From assembly GCA_012519195.1 (NCBI GenBank), contig JAAYQP010000041.1, positions 1 through 36,293 on the forward strand: DNA of 36,293 nucleotides, given 5' to 3'. The notes under the pieces are model-generated. The model was not told where the DNA came from, ran no database searches, and saw nothing but the letters and a program-made list of their open reading frames with translations. The position numbers and the translations under genes were made by a program. This DNA is from Clostridiales bacterium. Its GTDB lineage: Bacteria > Bacillota > Clostridia > Lachnospirales > Lachnospiraceae. Positions 35,722-36,293 of this stretch are shown one piece after another. Within the stretch, counting starts at the first letter, position 1, and every line of letters begins with the position of its first letter.

Positions 35722-36293
35722 ATGAGCAAAAAAAATGTACTGGGGCTAATCCTCTTTGGCTTTATCACCACAGTCGGTTTATTTATCGGTGTGGATTATA
35801 TGATAGACCGGGGAGCAAAGGTTGGCACTGAGCAAAACCAATATGATATTACGAAGGAAGAAAGGTCAGAAAATAGTGCAGAAGATAATGCAGCCCTGAT
35901 TGCTAAAGTCGATCCATGGCTTACAGCCAATCCTACAGATACAAAACAAGAAAAAATCACCAGGACATCAGAAGGCTTGGAGAATACAAAGGAAGCTCAG
36001 ACGGATATCAGCAAGCAAGGAGAAGAAAGTCAAGATAAAGATACAGTCAGCAATGAAACGAACATCTCTAATGAAAACTCAGAAACACCAAGTCAAGGGA
36101 ATGGAGATAATGGAGCCAATTTATCCGAAGCACAGAAGGTTGATCGTAACGATAATCTTGTAGTAGACAATATCACCGCAAACGAAGAATTAGAAGATAT
36201 AACAACAGCTAGCGAAACGATTGAGGAGGCTTCGGCCAATACATTAGGGAAACCTATTCTTACTGCACCGGAGCTGGAATTAATCTATAATTG
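35722..36293 (+). CDS. Membrane-anchored protein, 3'-truncated by window end
   Basis: An open frame from ATG at 35722 to the window edge (190 codons), missing its C-terminus. AAAGGAGAG lies about 7 nt upstream. The N-terminus MSKKNVLGLILFGFITTVGL has a basic start and one hydrophobic segment (about 6-24), so it is a membrane anchor or signal peptide. Residues 35-175 are a low-complexity Glu/Asn/Thr/Ser-rich linker (e.g. TNISNENSETPSQGNGDNG). The last visible residues, GKPILTAPELELIYN, look like the beginning of a folded domain. Function cannot be called. Confidence 0.7.
   Translation, partial: MSKKNVLGLILFGFITTVGLFIGVDYMIDRGAKVGTEQNQYDITKEERSENSAEDNAALIAKVDPWLTANPTDTKQEKITRTSEGLENTKEAQTDISKQGEESQDKDTVSNETNISNENSETPSQGNGDNGANLSEAQKVDRNDNLVVDNITANEELEDITTASETIEEASANTLGKPILTAPELELIYN

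Noticed and set aside
35900-36163. 87-aa plus-strand ORF
   Set aside because: Lies out of frame inside the better supported membrane-anchored protein starting at 35722.

Overview
The window is a low-GC chromosome segment from a Gram-positive, spore-forming anaerobe. Best guess is a saccharolytic Lachnospiraceae/Clostridium cluster XIVa species close to Lachnoclostridium (Clostridium) phytofermentans. This rests on gene content and order: an alpha/beta small acid-soluble spore protein; tig-clpP-clpX-engB; rho-rpmE-DUF1385-prmC-prfA; a two-domain-type cellobiose phosphorylase; coaX-dusB; and an infC-rpmI-rplT operon with an attenuated leader. AAGGAGG-type ribosome binding sites and consensus sigma-A promoters occur throughout. 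The species is an inference; no rRNA gene is present.

Layout. 1-112: degenerate ~20-bp tandem repeats, possibly the end of a mobile element lying to the left. 174-1103: an orphan gene with very strong expression signals, then the spore protein and its terminator. 1274-6882: glmM (cell-wall precursor), then trigger factor, ClpP, ClpX and the ribosome-assembly GTPase EngB. 6890-8642 (minus): a winged-helix-like DUF4364 protein and malic enzyme. 9004-15074: rho, rpmE, a DUF1385 membrane protein, prmC, prfA and a SpoU-type RNA methyltransferase, i.e. transcription and translation termination. 15417-17285: an LTA-synthase-like membrane sulfatase. 17640-22123: ornithine carbamoyltransferase, a small conserved protein, coaX, dusB and asd. 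22278-24804 (minus): two membrane-anchored proteins of unknown function, the first cut by an in-frame stop codon. 25079-28388: cellobiose phosphorylase behind a LacI-type operator, then a CPBP membrane protease. 28450-29542: a ~430-nt structured leader and an ECF-transporter S component. 29635-31240: infC (AUU start), rpmI, rplT. 31270-33650 (minus): a duplicated DUF1538 membrane protein followed 2 nt later by a tandem PII-like regulator. 33946-36293: a LiaF-like protein, a DUF4097 beta-solenoid protein, and the start of a membrane-anchored protein running off the window.

Most of the window is conserved housekeeping. The parts most worth a second look are the PII-like/DUF1538 pair (a candidate signal-regulated transporter of unknown substrate), the unassigned leader RNA before the ECF S component, the in-frame stop in the 22278-22985 gene, the exact 19-residue repeats in the DUF4097 protein, and the repeat array at the left edge.
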